NCBI GenBank assembly: GCA_022560025.1
Contig: JAFISE010000003.1
Coordinates: forward strand, 313,262-377,261
Source: Stagonosporopsis chrysanthemi
Taxonomy: Eukaryota; Ascomycota; Dothideomycetes; Pleosporales; Didymellaceae
Reading direction: 5' to 3'
Length of the DNA: 64,000 nucleotides
Position numbers and translations under genes: made by a program
The notes under the pieces: model-generated
What the model was told of the DNA's origin: nothing
What the model saw: the letters and a program-made list of their open reading frames with translations, nothing else
Databases searched by the model: none
Shown here: positions 9,709 to 20,624 of the stretch, in pieces
Numbering within the stretch: position 1 is the first letter of the stretch
Layout of the letters: each line of letters begins with the position of its first letter

Positions 9709-11326
9709 GTTGGAGGTTCGCTAGGTAGAAGATCAGCAGCGCAGGGTCCGGCCTAGGATATATGGAATCTGGGGTTCTCCAGTGATTCGTCGTGCTTTCA
9801 GGCACGCGGCATTTGGTCCTAATCGGGATGGAGAGACCGTTCGCCGGGGAAGTAGGCAGCGCCAAGTAATGCAGGATTGCTAGGCATGCAGCGAGAGAAG
9901 TGATACGGAACAATCGGTAGGCACTAAACACGGAAGAGAGGCTGAGCAAACGCGCACTTTTTGGAGATTCGCCTTTGCTTGCTTTGTTCTTCACTTGTGA
10001 TTGACCCCCTTGATAGACGTTGAAATATAAGGAATAGATTAGGAAACATCTCCTCGAGCATGCATGACCTGGTACTCTTGATACTGCGCTGAAAAGCATT
10101 GCGACTGCGCACAACCATGAATTGGGCGGTCTGCTGGCAGACGCTCGCAACGACGGATTGACGCGCCGCCTGAGTCGCTCTTACTAGCTGAGCCGAGTCA
10201 GTGGGCCGCATGCCAGCTATAATCTTTCGCCAAAGACGTGCGATTTAGGGAGGAGCCAAGTTCCTTGGCTGTGGTCTGGAGCGAAGCCACCAGTACCTAG
10301 CTAACCCCAGATTCACCCCGCGATTGTGCGATAAGGCTGATGTCAACTTGTACTGTTGGATTTGAGCAACGAACAGTATCGGCGAGTGTCACAAGTCACC
10401 TCCGGTCCATGGGTGTTCGTCTTTGAGGTTGATCAACGTGGGCGGCAGCAGTTGTTGTCCACATCTGCAAGCTGAGTGACTGTTTTCATGATTGTGCTCA
10501 CAAAGCGGCAGCACACGGCCATAGATAATCCGCCGGCCGCAAAGGGTGCCCAGGCTACGCCTCGCTTCTGACAGGATTGCATTGATGCGTTTTCCAGCAC
10601 CGCCTTGGCTGGCGCTCAAGGTGCCCACGCGGACCGACTCGCCAGAGAACAAACCGGTGGAAAAGAGAGTCCGCCGCTCATGTTAGCTTGGCAGCCCTCC
10701 GCCAACAAGCTCGTGACGAGCGCGATGAGGTCGGACAAGCCATGTTCTTGGATACTGAGTCGGTTGACATTGAAGCGCAGCTCGGCCGTGGAGTGTGGAG
10801 AAGTTGCGACCCGCTTTTCGTGGCAGTGGGTCGCGAGCTTGGAGCACGTGGCTAGGTATCGATTGAGAGCAGATCGATACTGCATCTCATGAGAGGATGC
10901 TAGAGGCTCATGTTTAGCATGCATACAGGCTCCCACCGAGTATGCCTTTTACATCTGAGACCTTTTACGTCAAACATGCTCCATGTGACCACTGCGGTGA
11001 CGGACGTATAGATGAATGGTTTCGTGCAACCTACAGGACGACGATGAGATTTCTGCAGCAACTTGATAATTGCTATCCAGGTCTTCACTGCAATGAGTCT
11101 TTACACCTCTAGTGAAGAAGAGCCGCCTATTGCCCGATTGCACGCGACTTCGCGACACCATTGGGCCGCCAAGTGCCCACGACGCGACTTTCACGCGTCA
11201 GAGCCTAGCAATCGTCGGCGCACCGACACCCTCACCAACATACCTTCACATATGACCCCTCCAACCACAAACCCGCGCTGGTGACACCCCCGCTCCTGCC
11301 CACACACACACCTACGCATACGCGCA
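9709..11326. other. Intergenic region; one weak minus-strand coding signal
   Basis: About 1.6 kb without a supported gene. Two minus-strand frames (10936-10616 and 10652-10389) read partly protein-like, but joining them needs a one-base shift and no start or domain is visible. The right end, close to 11327, should hold the Dpb4 promoter. Confidence 0.5.
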
Positions 11327-12181
11327 ATGCCACCCCGTAGAAGTAATCCACCTGCGCTTGCAGCCGAAGATACAGAACCAGAAGTCGCAGCATCCACACC
11401 AGTCGACGAGCCTGCCGAAACATCACCGCCGTCACCAATACCGCAGAAGATCTATAAGGAGCCCAAACCGCCCAAGCCACGAGATGACGACACGCTGAGC
11501 GTTGAGGATCTCAACCTCCCAAAATCGATTGTGCAGCGCCTTGCGAAAGGCGTGCTACCGCCCAACACCCAGATCCACAAAGATGCGCTGCTGGCCATGT
11601 CAAAAGGCGCGACGGTATTCGTCAACTATCTGACATCTGCGTGAGTCTCCCTTCTCTTCGCACCATACGATCCAACCTTGCAGCGCAAACTGACTGCCCG
11701 CAGCGCCGCCGAAGAAGCACTGCGCAGCGGTCGCAAATCCGTAATGCCACACGACGTCTTCGCCGCAATGAAGGAGCTCGAATTCGAATTTATGCTTCCG
11801 CGCCTCGAGGCCGAAGTGAACAAGTTCACATCCATACAGGCCGACAAGCGCAATACGTATCGCAAGAAGATCCGCGAGGAGAAGAAAGCAAAGAATGATC
11901 CAGATGGAGCTTCGGAGCTGACAAATGGGGGGATGAGTTTCATGAGTGCGGCGCCTTCGGCTGAGGATGAGGGGCCTAGAGCTAAAAAGGCGAGATTGGA
12001 TGGTGAGGCTGAGGCTAGTGAGGAGGAGGGCGTGGACGAGACGCAGGATGTAGATGACGAAGAGGCAGAGGATGATGAGATTGTGGAGGACGAGGCGCCT
12101 GAGGATGACTTGAAAGAGGATCCTCTAGAGGAGAGAGAGCAGAAGGACAACGACGAGGAGATGGCGGAAGACAGTGATTAG
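11327..12181 (+). CDS. DPB4: DNA polymerase epsilon subunit D (histone-fold, Dpb4/POLE3)
   Basis: Exons 11327-11640 and 11704-12181 give 263 residues. The 63-nt intron starts GTGAGT and ends CCGCAG; an AG 20 bases earlier exists but does not keep the family sequence. The histone fold runs from LSVEDLNLPKSIVQRLAKG through ALLAMSKGATVFVNYLTSA and, after the intron, KSVMPHDVFAAMKELEF. An acidic tail rich in Glu and Asp follows, with KKARL as a basic patch. Dpb4 pairs with Dpb3 in the leading-strand polymerase epsilon; the same subunit also serves ISW2/CHRAC-type chromatin remodellers. The long acidic tail matches other filamentous fungal members. Confidence 0.9.
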
Positions 12182-12542
12182 GGTACGAGCGTGGACGAGC
12201 ATGCATAAATCGGCGTTCTGGTTGGGCCATGGAATAGTGACTGGTCTAGATGAAGCAGTTCGAGGACACTCTGCACGCGTTCAATGTCACAAGCATTTTG
12301 AACCAGTTGTGGTATTCGTTGATTCATAGGCTCATGTATATCCCCTGCGCTGGGCTTAGAACCCGTCTTCAGACTCCAGTGCTAAGCTTTCTCTGGTATC
12401 CCGATACGTGACACGCCATAACCCAACCTCTCCAACTCGCGACCCTATGCTGTTGTGTGTAGCAACATTTGTGCGGAGTGGTTCTGCTAGTATTGCCACT
12501 GTTTGCTGTTCGGTGGCTGTTCTTGACGGCGGTGTTGCTGCT
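12182..12542. other. Convergent intergenic spacer
   Basis: This lies between the ends of two convergent genes. Nothing beyond short shadow frames was seen. Confidence 0.6.
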
Positions 12543-13085
12543 TCAGCGCTTGGCTTTGGCTGGGACACTCTCGTCCAGAGGGTCGCCATAGCGAGCTACG
12601 ACAGTCAGTATCTTGGTAATAGGCCTTGGTTTGGCACGCTTACTCTTTACTTGCGACCCTTTGTCAATGATCTGATCCAATGCCCTCATCTCCTCTTCCC
12701 TTGCCCGCTGGTTCTTCCATTCAAACCCTGGCTGGTCCTCGCCCTTCGACCACTGATATCCAGTCTCAGGGTCTGTATGTGTGGTTCCAGCTTCATTCGA
12801 GGTCGCAGCAGGGTTCAGCGACAGAGGCCGCTTACCGTTCTCGTTCACATTGGAGGCAATGGTCGCTGCGAAGCTGTCGCCGCGGGGCAGGTTGGCGGGG
12901 CCTTGTGAGTTGGGTGGAGAGAGCTCGGAGCCGGCGTTCAAGACGTGCGAAGCTGGGTTACGCGGCGTGGAGGGAAGCGCCTCATCAGGGAACATTTCGT
13001 CGTCGTCTGCCGCCATGTCTGGGGAGGAGTGCATTGTCGAATCTTGGTCTGAATCTGGGGTCAGCAGACGCACGCGTTTCGACAT
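12543..13085 (-). CDS. Hypothetical nuclear-looking protein
   Basis: A single frame of 180 residues starts from the ATG at 13085 (MSKRVRLLTPDSDQDS). Upstream in-frame ATGs (13118) would add a short hydrophobic stretch made of Ser and Leu, which looks like intron or leader sequence; an ATG near 13132 followed by GTGAGT could be a first exon, but the intron would be only 31-35 nt. The middle is Ser/Pro/Asn-rich and low in order. The C-terminal part is better structured: HTDPETGYQWSKGEDQPGFE, an Arg/Glu-rich helix, and a basic end (KSKRAKPRP, PAKAKR). No domain is recognised; the basic motifs suggest nuclear location. Confidence 0.6.
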   Translation of the reverse strand: MSKRVRLLTPDSDQDSTMHSSPDMAADDDEMFPDEALPSTPRNPASHVLNAGSELSPPNSQGPANLPRGDSFAATIASNVNENGKRPLSLNPAATSNEAGTTHTDPETGYQWSKGEDQPGFEWKNQRAREEEMRALDQIIDKGSQVKSKRAKPRPITKILTVVARYGDPLDESVPAKAKR

Positions 13086-13414
13086 GTTGCTGGAAGACAG
13101 TAGAAGCAAGAGCTTCATACTCACCCGACATGTTGTATGCTTCGTCCGTTTGTATGCGTCTTAGTTTGGGGCAGCGGTGAAAGAGTGGTTGGTGTCGTTT
13201 GCGCGAGGCTCGAGGCAGCAGGTGTATGACATAGCTCCAGAAAGCCGCGGCCCACTTCCCTTCCCGTGTTAAGCGGAACTAGCGCCCGCGCCTCATGCGT
13301 CCAAGGCTCCGCATTTCTTCAAACCCCTCGCGCGTGTGCAAGTTCGTGACCGAAACCCTTGGATTTATTCAAGGAGCTGCTTATTCAAGCCTTAGACCTC
13401 TATAGACTGATCCA
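13086..13414. other. Divergent promoter region
   Basis: This lies between two genes transcribed away from each other and probably carries both promoters. No clear TATA box. Confidence 0.5.
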
Positions 13415-14311
13415 ATGTCCGCAAAGAAAGGCGCACTCGCTGACGCTTGGGACGATGACTGGGAATCACTTGCAGATGTATAATTCTACTTCTTGCGTAT
13501 ACTTACATACACTGACCTACAACAGAAAGAAGAAGAAGAAGAAGTAAAAACAGAGCCTGAGAAGCCTGCCAAACTGTCTAAAGCCGAGCGAAGAGCACAG
13601 CACGCTCAATTCAACCGCGAGTTGTGGGAGTCCGCGTTCGTCTACCCCACCTGTTTCTCTTGAGCTCGCACGATATTGACTGTGGTCAGCGAAAACCCTC
13701 AGCCTATTTTCCTTCAAGCACGCGACCCACCTATCCAGCCGACTTTCAAGCCTGCCGTTACCGTACTCGCGCGCAAACCTACGCCTCAGGTGCTCTCTCG
13801 AAATGGCGGTATGGCGGGGTTGAGCCTTGAAGACGACGAAGACAGCGAAGAGGAAAGGCGCAAGAAAGCAGCAGCAGACTTCGAAGAAAGAAAGGCGCGT
13901 GCTGCAAGGGAGCGTGCCGAGAAGGAGCGTAAATACGCTGAGGCGCGAGAGCGTATCTTCGGCTCGCCAGCCGCTTCAGAGGAGTCGCGCAGCAACTCGC
14001 CAAGCAAACCCACACGAGGGAAAGGACGGGGCCGTGGTGCGCGAGACAGCCAGCCTCGGTCCAGTAACGAGCAGTCGCCTGCACGAGTGGCAGCGCCAGG
14101 TGGGCGACAACTATACGAACCGTTGTATGCTCCTAAGCCAGGTTCACTCCACATTCAACGAAAAGATGACGGTGGTAGTCGTCCAGGCAGTCGTCCCAGT
14201 ACACCAGGCCTGCAAGAGAAGCCCATTCGCGAGCCTCGAGGTCCAGCGAGAGGTGGAGGCCGGGGATTTGCAGGCAGAGGAGCTCATGGTACCCTGGCAG
14301 GTCCTTCATGA
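13415..14311 (+). CDS. SUZ-type RNA-associated protein, Arg/Gly-rich tail
   Basis: Three exons, 13415-13477, 13526-13635 and 13690-14311, give 264 residues. Introns are 48 and 54 nt, start GTATAA and GTTCGT, and end CAACAG and GTCAG; phases agree throughout. The start MSAKKGALADAWDDDWESLA and the following poly-Glu and KLSKAERRAQHAQFNRELW are typical of small fungal SUZ-domain proteins. Exon 3 has a SUZ-like core (AVTVLARKP), a charged helix of Glu/Arg/Ala (about 110-160), and an RGG-like C-terminus (RGKGRGRGARD, GRGFAGRGAHG). SUZ domains bind RNA, so a role in mRNA handling is likely; the specific partner is unknown. Confidence 0.75.
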
Positions 14312-15406
14312 CGATCTGGAGGCTCTCCCACGAAACCACGCAGACACACTTGCTATTCTGACCCGTGACGCCTGACGATTGCTTGATGTTCAAGTCGCAG
14401 TCGGACAGCACCAGGAAGGTGCCGCGTAATAGGCGTGCGAGGTGGTTGGATAGTGCGACTCTTCAGAGTCGAAGAAAGCAACGCTACGTTGCTCGAGTCG
14501 AAAGCCAAAGGACACTTTGTGTGCGCTAAATCAAGGCCAGGTTCAGGAATTCAGGAAGAGGCTTGTCTGTGCCCTCGAACAGAGAGAAGAATACCTGAGA
14601 GGATATATCATGTATGAGAGCAGACGAGACGACCAGAACATCCCGAGTCACAGAGAGAGGGGAAGAGTCCCGCACGAGCAGCGGAAGAAGCCAAAAGTTG
14701 AATGCTGGAACACGAGCTTTTGAAGACAAAAACTCAACACTATTGCGCAGTCGATGAACAGCATTGCATGTCTGCAGACTAGCCAATAAAATACTTGTTT
14801 TCTCACATCGCGACTGAAGAAAACTACGATCATGGCCTGCAGCGTCACTCACACCTGTCAATTTCTATTCGCTGTATTCACCTAGCATGACGGCAGCTAT
14901 TGGTAATCCATAACAAGACACCATCCTGTCTCAGCAGGTCCCCATAACGTACTTCATTTCGCCACACCTGTTTCCCTTGCTGGTGTCAGTCATCAGAGAG
15001 AAGTTTGTTTAATAACCGGTAACCACCGCAGTCTAAGGCCTGGCTCTATACCATTCGCTGGTTCAACGAGGAGTGTGAACCGCGTAAAAGAGGTCGTGCA
15101 AATGGGCGATGTGCGCTGCATACTCCATATCTTGTTGTTCCTAGCACGAAAGACACCACACTGTGCTGAGAAACGGGATGGACTGGGGTGTCATGCAAAA
15201 GAATCTTTATGGTTGTAGAGAGAGCCTTTGAGGTACTATTGAAATTTCGGATCTCTTGCAGAAAAGCGGCATGGAGGTGGGCAATCCCAAGGCCCTGGTA
15301 TCAACCATCCTAATATCCTGAACGCCATGTGATGCAATAACCCATACAATGCTTTCCGTGCCTACGATGTTTCATCGTCAACCAGCAGACGCTTACGAAC
15401 GCCTGA
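14312..15406. other. Intergenic region without a recognised gene
   Basis: About 1.1 kb between convergent genes. Frames on both strands are short and unordered; no repeat or RNA gene was recognised. Confidence 0.6.
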
Positions 15407-17086
15407 TTACTGCTCCGTCTTGGGCTTCTTGAATGGCAGTGCTGGGACCTTGAAGCCAGCTGCGTCTGTCTTCCCACCAAGCTGTGTGAACGAACCACCC
15501 TTGAACCAGCGATCTTCATCAGCCTTCCTCTTCCTATTGGCCTCTTCGCGCGCTCGCGGATCAACGAGTTCCAGTCCTTGCACAGGCGTGAAAGCAACGG
15601 AACTCATGCCCGAGCCTTGAAGGCCGACACCACCAGTCCTCAAGCCCTGAGCACGCAAGCTTGTAGCTGTGCCACCAGCGCCAAAGCCCTTGAGAGATGA
15701 AGCAGCGCCGAGTGTCGTGTCGCCACCCCAGCCTGGATTTTTCTTAGACAGCTTCGCTCTTGTCTTGGTATCAATTTGCTGTGCCCGCAGACGGCCTGTG
15801 TCGGTGGCACCGATCATGCCCATACCCTTCGTGGAGTCGCCGTACCCTACTTCTTTCTCTTCTTTACCAAATGCCATCCTATTTTGGGCCTTCCTAATCT
15901 CAGTCATGGCTGTTGCTTCCTTAGCCTTGCGAGCCCTTCGTCCACCACGCTTGCGCGCAGGCTTATCATCGGGCGCGGGCAGGGCACGCACGCCCTTGTT
16001 TGCAGGGATCTCGGTCAGCTTATCGAGTCGTCGTTCGCATTCTTCTTTGAGCTGGCGTCCAGTGGAACCGTCAGGCGACTGGTGGACCATGTCAACTCGT
16101 GCAGCCAGTATGACTTTGGCGGAGACGATACGCAAGCCCTGTTTCTTAAGGTCTGTTCGGATTTGTTCGAGGATAGGACTGTGATAGAGGAAACCTTGAT
16201 GTCTGATTCCGATGTTGGTAGCCAGCCCCAGACCTGATGCTTTGTTCGATCCCAGAGGGGCAATGTTGCAAGCTGGTGTCTTTGCCAGGCCAGCAAGACC
16301 TCCCGCGTAATTTATAAGCTGTGCCGCAGTCAAGGACCCAATAAGTTCCGTTAGATTTGGCGCAAAAACGCTCATTCTTGACTGGACATATTCGGTAAGG
16401 ATGTGCTTCGACTTGTCAAGACTGAGTAAAAGTTTGCAAGCGGCCATGACGGTTGCGAGTTCGGCTTCGTGAAGTTCGCGACCAGAAGCCCTCGTAGCTT
16501 CAACAGTGATGACCATGAGAGATGGCGCGTCCAAGATGCTCTTCAACGGCGCTCCCACTATGTTGTCTGCGTCCTGCGCAGTAGTCTTGATATCGTCGAG
16601 GGGGCGGTTCCCCAGGATGGCAACTGTTTTCGCGTAATCAACTGGGTTCTTGACGAGCTCTTCGAGGTAGGGAAAGCGTAGAGAGTAGTTGTCGCGAATG
16701 AATTTATGCACCGCCTGGATCTCGCCGTCGATCTGTGTCGAGAACTCATTCGCCTCTTTCAGAAGCTGGTATTCTGGGTTGTCTTCGATTGACTCGCCAT
16801 CCATCACTTCTTCCATCTTGTCCTTAACTTCATCGATTTGTTGTAGAACCGGCTGCAGGTTGGCCATGAGAGTTTGCGCATTTCTTATGTCCGCAGGCCC
16901 CTTGTTCTTCTTCTTGTCGTCTTTTACTGCATACTCCGCCTCTTCGTCTACCATTTCCTCGTCTTCGCCATTTTCTGGCTCTGGTGAGCCAAAGTCGCCG
17001 CCAGCGAAGTCATTGCCCAGATCCGCAACATCTTCGTCGCCCGAATCGGCGAAATCCGCTAGCAGTTCCTGCTCAAGTGTCGCCAT
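15407..17086 (-). CDS. PRP31: U4/U6 snRNP protein Prp31
   Basis: One exon of 559 residues starts at the ATG at 17086. An acidic N-terminus (MATLEQELLADFADSGDED) leads to a NOSIC/coiled-coil part (about 80-190), then the Nop domain with LTELIGSLTAAQLINYAGG, LAKTPACNIAPLGSNK and GFLYHSPILEQ (about 240-310). The Prp31 C-terminal domain follows with KRGGRRARKAKE, MAFGKEEKEVGYGD and the end KVPALPFKKPKTEQ. Prp31 binds the 15.5K-U4 snRNA complex and bridges U4/U6 to U5 in the tri-snRNP. It is head-to-head with another splicing gene, Clf1, with 257 bases between the two ATGs. Confidence 0.95.
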   Translation of the reverse strand: MATLEQELLADFADSGDEDVADLGNDFAGGDFGSPEPENGEDEEMVDEEAEYAVKDDKKKNKGPADIRNAQTLMANLQPVLQQIDEVKDKMEEVMDGESIEDNPEYQLLKEANEFSTQIDGEIQAVHKFIRDNYSLRFPYLEELVKNPVDYAKTVAILGNRPLDDIKTTAQDADNIVGAPLKSILDAPSLMVITVEATRASGRELHEAELATVMAACKLLLSLDKSKHILTEYVQSRMSVFAPNLTELIGSLTAAQLINYAGGLAGLAKTPACNIAPLGSNKASGLGLATNIGIRHQGFLYHSPILEQIRTDLKKQGLRIVSAKVILAARVDMVHQSPDGSTGRQLKEECERRLDKLTEIPANKGVRALPAPDDKPARKRGGRRARKAKEATAMTEIRKAQNRMAFGKEEKEVGYGDSTKGMGMIGATDTGRLRAQQIDTKTRAKLSKKNPGWGGDTTLGAASSLKGFGAGGTATSLRAQGLRTGGVGLQGSGMSSVAFTPVQGLELVDPRAREEANRKRKADEDRWFKGGSFTQLGGKTDAAGFKVPALPFKKPKTEQ

Positions 17087-17343
17087 TGCCGTCGTCGTAA
17101 ATTGTCAAATTGGTGGATGGCAGGAAAGTGAGAGGGCGCGCATCATAGCTAAGAAATCACCGCGGGAGAGCTGCTAGCGTGGGCACGTGCGCTGCTGCCT
17201 CTGAATTTCCATGCATCGTCGGGGAGACAATCCTCAACACCGACTTCACTCGATTCACGCGTGACGCTATCAGCTCCCGCCAGCTGGGCAGCGCGACAAA
17301 CCCCCCTTGTGGTTCCTCAGACTCCTCGCCGATACCCGCAATC

Positions 17344-19429
17344 ATGGAGGCACGAGGCCCACCCCGCGTCAAGAATAAGGCGGCTGCGCCCATACAAATC
17401 AGCGCCGAACAGTTGCTGCGAGAAGCAGTCGACCGCCAAGATGAGAAGCTCAAGGCGCCGACACAGCGCTTTGCGGATATGGAGGAGCTGCACGAGTTTC
17501 AGGGGCGCAAGAGGAAGGAGTTCGAGGACTACGTGCGCCGCAACAGGATCAACATGAATAATTGGATGCGCTATGCTTCCTGGGAACTCGAACAGAAGGA
17601 GTTCAGGCGTGCGCGATCCATTTTTGAGCGTGCGCTCGATGTTGACAGCACATCGGTCGCATTGTGGCTGCGTTATATCGAGTCTGAGATGAAGCATCGC
17701 AATATCAACCACGCACGCAATGTCCTCGATCGCGCTGTCACTCTCCTTCCGCGTGTCGACAAGCTCTGGTACAAATATGTGTACATGGAAGAGACTCTCG
17801 GCAACATCGACGGCGCTCGTTCTGTTTTCGAGCGCTGGATGTCATGGGAGCCAGAGGAGTCTGCATGGTCGTCATACATCAAACTGGAGAAAAGACACGG
17901 AGAATTCGAGCGCGCCAGGGCCATCTTCGAACGCTTCACTGTCGTCCACCCTGAGCCTAAGAACTGGATCAAGTGGGCTAAATTTGAGGAAGAGAACGGT
18001 ACCAGCGATCTCGTACGGGATGTATATGGCACGGCAGTAGAAACTTTGGGTGATGATTTCATGGACGAGAAGCTTTTCATGTCCTATGCCAAATTCGAAG
18101 CCAGATTGAAGGAGACAGAGCGGGCAAGAGCTATCTATAAGTTTGCGCTGGACCGTATGCCACGCTCGAAGTCGGTCAACCTTCACAAAGCCTTCACCAC
18201 ATTCGAGAAGCAATATGGCGACCGAGATGGTATTGAAGACGTTGTGCTATCGAAGAGAAGAGTGCACTACGAGGAGCAGATCAAGGAGAACCCTAAGAAT
18301 TACGATGCCTGGATCGATTTTGCACGCCTGGAAGAAACTTCAGGCAACACAGATCGAGTGCGAGATGTCTACGAACGAGCCATTGCGCAAATACCGCCCA
18401 CACAAGAGAAGCGCCACTGGAGGAGATACATATATCTTTGGCTATTCGTAAGTCAACCCTGCACATTGCACTACATGGTCCTTGCTAACGCATTTACAGT
18501 ATGCGGTCTACGAAGAATCTGTCACCAAAGACATTGCGCGCACACGGCAGATCTACCAGGAATGTGTACGATTGATACCGCACAAGCGTTTCACCTTTGC
18601 CAAGCTGTGGTTGATGTTCGCCCATTTCGAAATTCGTCAATCTCAACTTACAGCTGCACGCAAGCTCCTTGGCCAAGCGATTGGCATGTGTCCCAAGGAC
18701 AAGCTTTTCAAAGGCTACATTGAGCTCGAGATGAAGCTTTTCGAATTCACACGATGTCGACAGCTCTACACGAAGTACATCGAGTTCAATGGCTCCAATA
18801 CACAAACATGGATCAAATTTGCTGAACTCGAGCGCGGCCTCGACGATCTCGACCGCGCGCGCGCCATTTTCGAACTCGCTGTCGAAGAGCCGCAACTCGA
18901 TATGCCCGAGCTACTGTGGAAAGCATACATCGACTTTGAGGAGGGCGAGGGCGAGTATGAGCGCACACGTGCTCTTTACGAGCGCCTCCTTGAGAAGACA
19001 GACCATGTCAAGGTCTGGACATCTTGGGCACAGCTCGAGATTGGCATTCCAGACTCGGAGGCTGAGGAGAATGAAGACGATGACAAACCAGTCAGTGACG
19101 CAGCGAAGGCACGAGCACGCGCTATATTCGAGCGTGCGCACAAGCGCATGAAGGACAAAGACCTGAAGGAGGACAGAGTGGCGTTACTGAATGCCTGGAA
19201 GAGCTTCGAAGCGATTCATGGCAATCCAGAAGATCAGGATAAGATTAACAAACAAATGCCGCGTAAGGTCAAGAAGAGGAGAAAGCTCGACGACGACAGC
19301 TTCGAGGAGTATGTCGACTATATCTTCCCTGCGGACGACGAAAGCGCTGCAAAACTGGCCAAGCTCATGGCCAATGCGCAAAAGTGGAAGGCGGCGAAGG
19401 CGGCGAAGGGGGCCGAGAATGGAGAGTAA
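17344..19429 (+). CDS. CLF1: Pre-mRNA-splicing factor Clf1 (crooked-neck, HAT repeats)
   Basis: Exons 17344-18447 and 18500-19429 give 677 residues, a normal length for Clf1. The 52-nt intron starts GTAAGT and ends TTACAG, and splits the protein cleanly at IYLWLF/YAVYEE. The frame upstream of 17344 is open but non-family; MEARGPPRVKNKAAAPIQIS is the conserved start. HAT repeats run through almost the whole protein, for example NWMRYASWELEQKEFRRARS, LWLRYIESEMKHRNINHARN and TWIKFAELERGLDDLDRARA. The end is Lys-rich (MPRKVKKRRKLDDD). Clf1/Syf3 is a scaffold of the Prp19-associated complex needed for spliceosome activation. Confidence 0.95.
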
Positions 19430-20624
19430 TCAAAGAGTATGTAGGAATGGCCAAAGAGCGAGTAGGTACGAGTAAGAATCGGCCCCTAAGACAGCTTATC
19501 CTTAAACCCTCCCATCGGTGTCTGTTCTCACTGCCAAGACCGGATTGCTCTTGACGCAACCATCCATGGTGGACCATCGCAAGCTTCTTGCATCGTCATA
19601 ACATTGCGGAAGCACTCCTTGTTGCTCCTTGCGCGTCGCGCAGGTACGCCGAGTCACTCATCTACCAGTTGTTGTTGGAACCGTCGCCTGCCTCGTTCAG
19701 GCAAGCGTTCGAACTCGGATGACAACACTATGGATTAGTTTCTACGCTGCACACTTTGCGAGGACACAAAGGGTTTCCGGCGATATTCATATGTATTTGA
19801 TCTCCGGTATGATCGACGGCCTTACGACAGAACCGACCGCTGCAGCCCAGCTCTTACATCGAGTCAGCACTTCGTCTGTCGGCCAAAAGAATGATTAAAA
19901 AAATTGAAAATGAAAAAAAGCATAGCAGGACGGGGACTCGCTGGTAAGACATGAAGCTTATTCAATAGCGCTAACAATTGTCCAGGTGAATGCTGCTGAA
20001 GATGGACTTGTGCCTTTGCTTGAAGCGATCAGCGAAGCTATCTTCTCTACCGCTTTAAAGAGCCTAGAAAGCGACCGCGTAGCAGTTTTCATTTGGCCCG
20101 ACCACCTGGATATTCTTGCCTTTCCAAGGAGCATAGGGATCAAATATCAAAAACATACGGAGATCAGTGCCTCCACTCACTCATTGTTCATGTTGAGGGC
20201 ATTCTGTGAGGTTCGCTTAGCAAGACAGGGGTTGCCCGATCAAGCCTTGGCTCCCTGAATCGGGATCTACTTCTTGATAATCCACTCGCCATTTTCACTG
20301 CGTTAGTCAACACTCGGACCATCAACTGCACCTTACCTCTACACAATGCGTACTAGCACGTAGCCGGTCTTCAGCCTCCAAATCGTAGGTGCCGTGGCGC
20401 ACCATGGGTGAGCTGTTCTTCGCGTACGCCGAAATGAGTACGAAACCTTCTTGCCATGGCCTATGAGCATGACAAGTCGGGAAAGCGAAGAGCAATTCAG
20501 TTCAATACAAAATCTAGATTAATACCGCTTCTTGATGAAATCACCTCCAGAGATTGTTCAAGTCTCGTCCTCTCTTTTTTTGTTCGATCCCACCACTTGT
20601 CACTCTTTCAAGCTTGAGTTCATC
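19430..20624. other. Intergenic region with one possible relic exon
   Basis: About 1.2 kb. Nothing is supported except a protein-like minus-strand stretch near 20276-20470, listed separately. Confidence 0.5.
20276..20480 (-). pseudogene. Possible exon remnant of an unknown gene
   Basis: On the minus strand a frame reads WQEGFVLISAYAKNSSPMVR and on to RLRASTHC, ending at a GTAAGG donor-like site. About 39 bases on, after TGACTAACGCAG, another frame reads ENGEWIIKK and stops. Both look like real coding sequence, but the phases do not join without a shift, the intron would be very short, and no start is seen before the next gene. It may be a decayed gene end; the family was not recognised. Confidence 0.25.

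Noticed and set aside
10389..10936. Two minus-strand frames that read partly like protein
   Set aside because: They need a one-base shift to join, have no clear start, and I could not match a family.
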